Part shown: positions 61,470 to 64,000 of the stretch, piece after piece | How positions within the stretch are numbered: the first letter of the stretch is position 1 | Layout: the number at the start of each line of letters is the position of its first letter | Assembly (NCBI RefSeq): GCF_900177625.1 | Contig: NZ_FXAU01000001.1 | Location: 736,644-800,643 of the forward strand | Direction: 5' to 3' | Origin: Sphingobacterium psychroaquaticum | GTDB lineage: Bacteria > Bacteroidota > Bacteroidia > Sphingobacteriales > Sphingobacteriaceae | DNA: 64,000 nucleotides | Made by a program: the position numbers and the translations under genes | Notes under the pieces: model-generated | Databases searched by the model: none | What the model saw: only the letters and a program-made list of their open reading frames with translations | What the model was told of the DNA's origin: nothing

Positions 61470-62345
61470 ATGAAAAAACTATATGCGGGACTTTCTTTGC
61501 TGCTTTTGCTTACGCAGGGAGAAGCATCCTTTGCACAGAAGTTGCATAAACTAACATTCAAGAATGTGGACGAGATGTATGCTTATTTTAGGTATGCACC
61601 GGGTAAAAAGATTATTGCTGGGCACCGGGGAACTATCGAAGGACATATGCCGGAAAACTCAATCCCAGCAATGGAAGCCGTTCTGAAACACACGACTGCC
61701 ATCTTTGAAATCGATCCCCGATTAACCAAAGACGGTGTGCCGGTTATGGTGCACGATGCGACTTTGGAGCGTACCACGACAGGAACCGGTAAAGTAGCGG
61801 ACTATACCTGGAAAGAACTTCAAGCGCTCCAACTCAAGGATCATGAAGGGAATCCAACCAAATACAAGATTAATACCCTGGACGAGATGATCGTGTGGGC
61901 CAAAGGAAAAACCATTCTCAACCTGGATAAGAAAGATCTTCCCTTAGAAACGACAGCAGAAATTATCCGGAAACATAATGCATATGCCTGGGTATGGGTA
62001 ACGGTGCATAATGTAGAGCAGGCTCGCTTTTATTTAGATAAAAATCCCAAGCAATACCTTTCTATGCATATCAAAACGGCTAAGGATCTCGAAGCTTTTA
62101 AGGCCTCTGGACTTCCATACGACCGGATGATTGTATACATCGGGCCTGAAATCAAAGAAGCCAACCAAGCGATGTACGATTTCTTTAAAGCGAAAGGCGT
62201 CCTGTGCATGATTTCGGCTGCACCCACATATGATAAATTAAGCAGCCCAGCGGAGCGTGCAGCTAAATATCGCGCTGTTTTTGCAGATGGCGCAACAGTT
62301 TTAGAGTCTGATCTCCCTATTGAGGTGAGCAAGGCTATTCGCTAA
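61470..62345 (+). CDS. Secreted glycerophosphodiester phosphodiesterase (GDPD 2)
   Basis: The protein has 291 residues with a signal peptide to about residue 22 (EASFAQ). GDPD motifs are AGHRGTIEGHMPENSIPA (HRG 52-54), FEIDPRLTKDGVPVMVHDATLERTTTGTGKV (EID 80-82, HD 95-96) and LNLDKKD. It is the second GDPD in the window. It resembles GDPD 1 (43845) in the core motifs but has an extra N-terminal stretch (FKNVDEMYAYFRYAPGKK) before the first strand. It is last in the DeoR-controlled operon, so the same locus that carries polyol uptake also encodes diester cleavage outside the cytoplasm. Confidence 0.9.
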   Translation: MKKLYAGLSLLLLLTQGEASFAQKLHKLTFKNVDEMYAYFRYAPGKKIIAGHRGTIEGHMPENSIPAMEAVLKHTTAIFEIDPRLTKDGVPVMVHDATLERTTTGTGKVADYTWKELQALQLKDHEGNPTKYKINTLDEMIVWAKGKTILNLDKKDLPLETTAEIIRKHNAYAWVWVTVHNVEQARFYLDKNPKQYLSMHIKTAKDLEAFKASGLPYDRMIVYIGPEIKEANQAMYDFFKAKGVLCMISAAPTYDKLSSPAERAAKYRAVFADGATVLESDLPIEVSKAIR

Positions 62346-62366
62346 TTCGACAAAAAACTCATTTAG

Positions 62367-62415
62367 TAAGTGGTCCTATCTGTTTAACGAAGCATGTAGG
62401 GCCACTTATTTTTTA
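62367..62415. terminator. Bidirectional terminator between GDPD 2 and the HxlR gene
   Basis: TAAGTGGTCCTA (62367-62378) pairs with TAGGGCCACTTA (62397-62408) with one wobble, followed by a T-run. The second arm overlaps the end of the converging HxlR-family gene. Confidence 0.75.
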
Positions 62416-62741
62416 TGTTCCAACAAGAGCGAACCCCATTGGTTGAGCTCCCATAATACTTTCACTAACTGTTCACCGAGTGGGGTTAGTGTATACTCCA
62501 CCCGAGGTGGAAGCTCATTGAAGGATTGTTTGGATAAGATACCATCCTGCTCAAGTTCTTTCAGTTGTTGGTTTAATACACGTCTATCTACTTTTGCAAT
62601 GCCACGCAACATTTCGCTTGGTCGTTTTTCACCTTGATTAATACGCCACACGATTGGTACTTTCCATTTCCCACTGATGGCATTCACAGCAAATTCCAAT
62701 GGACATATTTTTTCTTCTACTGTACGTTCTTTTGTTTCCAT
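62406..62741 (-). CDS. HxlR family transcriptional regulator
   Basis: The protein has 111 residues. The winged HTH is typical: ICPLEFAVNAISGKWKVPIVWRINQGEKRPSEMLRGIAKVDRRVLNQQLKELEQDGIL, then PPRVEYTLTPLGEQL. It has the conserved Cys at position 13 and GKW. Family members often sense oxidants or aldehydes. It is divergent from a DNA alkylation repair gene; a TTTTGAA/TTCAAAA palindrome lies in the 109-bp interval. It probably represses that gene and itself. Confidence 0.88.
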   Translation of the reverse strand: METKERTVEEKICPLEFAVNAISGKWKVPIVWRINQGEKRPSEMLRGIAKVDRRVLNQQLKELEQDGILSKQSFNELPPRVEYTLTPLGEQLVKVLWELNQWGSLLLEHKK

Positions 62742-62791
62742 ATAAAATTGACTTTTTTAACCCATAGGGATAAAATTATGCGGTATTGCTA

Positions 62792-62811
62792 TTTTGAATT
62801 TACTTTCAAAA
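62792..62811. promoter_or_regulatory. TTTTGAA-N6-TTCAAAA palindrome
   Basis: Perfect 7-bp arms lie between the divergent HxlR regulator and the DNA repair gene, 39 bp before the latter. It is a candidate operator for the HxlR dimer. Confidence 0.45.
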
Positions 62812-62850
62812 CTTTGTAAAAATAAACAATGTAAAACGGAAAGCATAGTC

Positions 62851-63654
62851 ATGGACCAAGTGAAGCGTAAAGGTGCACGAAGTAAAAACGATATCCCTGT
62901 GGATGTGATGGATCAACTGAACAGAGGCGAGATAGAAACAGCTAACTTGGTAGAATGGCTCGCCGTAGATCAACGGTTATTGTTGCACCATGTATTGGTA
63001 GCACATAACCGATCGACCTATGAGGAACCTATATTACAGGCAATTGATGCACTTAAAAAACAAACGGTCAATACAATAAATGAAACTATTGGCCTCACCT
63101 TGTTTCATGAGAGCCTGCGTAACAATGATGATCAATTCGTGGAAATATTAGCGCAGCATCCGGCTGATCTGGTGCGTTGCTGGGCTACTTATATGATAGG
63201 AAATGCTGCGATAAGCCTCCCAGAAATGTTGGCGCAGATTCGACCTTTTGCAGCTGATACGCACTTTGGAGTACGAGAGATCTGTTGGATGGCGGTTCGA
63301 AAACATATAACCTTTCATTTACAGGAGAGTATCAACGTGCTGGTCGACTGGACAACCAGTACGGATGCAAATGTCCGGAGGTTTGTCACCGAAGCGACAC
63401 GTCCGAGAGGAGTTTGGTGCGCCCATATTGAAGTTTTAAAACAGGAGCCGGAATTGGCCTTGCCGCTGTTGGAACCGCTGCGGTCCGATGCATCTAAGTA
63501 TGTACAGGATAGCGTCGGGAACTGGCTCAATGATGCCAGCAAAAGCCGGCCCGATTTTGTGCAATCGCTCTGCGCAAGATGGAAACGGGAAAGCGACACC
63601 AAGGAAACCAACTATATTATTAAGAAGGCGTTGCGAACCATTGGAACGACCTAA
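62851..63654 (+). CDS. DNA alkylation repair protein (AlkC/AlkD-like HEAT repeats)
   Basis: The protein has 267 residues from the ATG at 62851 (MDQVKRKGARSKNDIP). The body is a run of HEAT-like helical repeats; VREICWMAVRKHITFH and VRRFVTEATRPRGVWC with the RPRGVW segment are typical of the AlkC branch of the AlkC/AlkD DNA glycosylases. These excise alkylated bases such as 3-methyladenine. An alternative TTG start adds 19 residues without similarity. It is divergent from the HxlR-family regulator gene, which probably controls it. Confidence 0.8.
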   Translation: MDQVKRKGARSKNDIPVDVMDQLNRGEIETANLVEWLAVDQRLLLHHVLVAHNRSTYEEPILQAIDALKKQTVNTINETIGLTLFHESLRNNDDQFVEILAQHPADLVRCWATYMIGNAAISLPEMLAQIRPFAADTHFGVREICWMAVRKHITFHLQESINVLVDWTTSTDANVRRFVTEATRPRGVWCAHIEVLKQEPELALPLLEPLRSDASKYVQDSVGNWLNDASKSRPDFVQSLCARWKRESDTKETNYIIKKALRTIGTT

Positions 63655-63741
63655 GGTATGGGGTGATTCCTGAATTGTAACATTAATGTTCGTAATAATT
63701 GTACAATTTGCTACCTTGGCTTGCGCTAACCAAGTTGAAGA

Positions 63742-64000
63742 ATGCTTTTTAAACCATTATTAGAAGAGGATAAAGTACGAATTGCTCACTATCGGGAGGA
63801 GGAGGCTTTTAAGGCTTATTTTATGGCAAATTACAGGGCGCTGGAAAACTACGCCGCATCTTACCTTGGGGATGCGCATATGGCGCAAGATATTGTCTCG
63901 GAAGTTATGTGGCAGATCTGGCGCTTAGAAGGCGATCTCATGCGAATCAAATCTGTTGAACAGTATATTTTGCGCGCCATAAAAAATAAATGTTTAAATC
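63742..64000 (+). CDS. ECF sigma factor (N-terminal fragment)
   Basis: Only the first 86 codons lie in the window; the gene continues past the right edge. The sequence EEEAFKAYFMANYRALENYAASYLGDAHMAQDIVSEVMWQIWRLEGDL is region 2 of an ECF sigma factor of the FecI-like Bacteroidota type, and YILRAIKNKCLN starts the linker. By analogy with the two complete sets in this window a FecR gene and a SusC/SusD pair probably follow. The start codon is the first ATG after a stop and sits at the expected distance from region 2. Confidence 0.85.
   Translation, partial: MLFKPLLEEDKVRIAHYREEEAFKAYFMANYRALENYAASYLGDAHMAQDIVSEVMWQIWRLEGDLMRIKSVEQYILRAIKNKCLN

Overview
The window looks like a chromosomal segment from a member of the Bacteroidota, most likely the Sphingobacteriaceae (Sphingobacterium/Pedobacter-like). 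Three things point there. It carries four SusC/SusD outer-membrane uptake pairs with ECF sigma/FecR regulators. Promoter-like boxes of the TAnnTTTG type precede many genes. Most genes lack Shine-Dalgarno sequences, while rpsU has a near-perfect one. No tRNA, rRNA, prophage, insertion sequence or CRISPR array was seen.

Layout. 1-1.2 kb: the start of an efflux-type lipoprotein on the minus strand and its TetR regulator, with five copies of a TTAACnnnGTTAA palindrome around them. 1.26-3.1 kb: a minus-strand operon of DUF1801, GrpB-family and tandem-GNAT proteins. 3.1-10.6 kb: a SusC/SusD pair with a large M14 zinc carboxypeptidase, preceded by an unusual leader. 10.8-20.4 kb: ECF sigma, a minimal anti-sigma, SusC, SusD, DUF4843, PKD-like lipoprotein and TlpA-type thioredoxin, closed by a strong terminator. 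20.5-24.5 kb: a DUF6265 lipoprotein, then an MFS transporter, RibB, a siderophore-interacting flavoreductase and a Crp/Fnr regulator, with a TTTGAC-N4-GTCAAA palindrome upstream. 24.5-35.4 kb: mostly housekeeping genes (rpsU, purL, pheT, a ZapB-like coiled coil, zapA, a probable 6S RNA, rny), plus a short intergenic patch of dispersed repeats.

35.5-62.3 kb is the most interesting part: about 27 kb that seems devoted to phosphodiester and polyol use. An ECF/FecR-controlled SusC/SusD operon carries a purple-acid-phosphatase-like enzyme and a glycerophosphodiester phosphodiesterase. A convergent SusC/SusD operon carries a second metallophosphoesterase. A DeoR-family regulator follows. Then comes a nine-gene run: a hexuronate-type MFS carrier, an FAD oxidoreductase, a Tat-exported endonuclease/exonuclease/phosphatase-fold enzyme, an RbtT/DalT-like polyol permease, a 2-hydroxyacid dehydrogenase, two FGGY kinases, a histidine phosphatase and a second glycerophosphodiester phosphodiesterase. 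Exported enzymes could cut phosphodiesters and phosphomonoesters outside the inner membrane. The released polyol would be imported, phosphorylated and oxidised. The actual substrate cannot be read from the sequence.

62.4-64 kb: an HxlR regulator divergent from a HEAT-repeat DNA alkylation repair protein, then the beginning of a third ECF sigma factor cut by the window edge.
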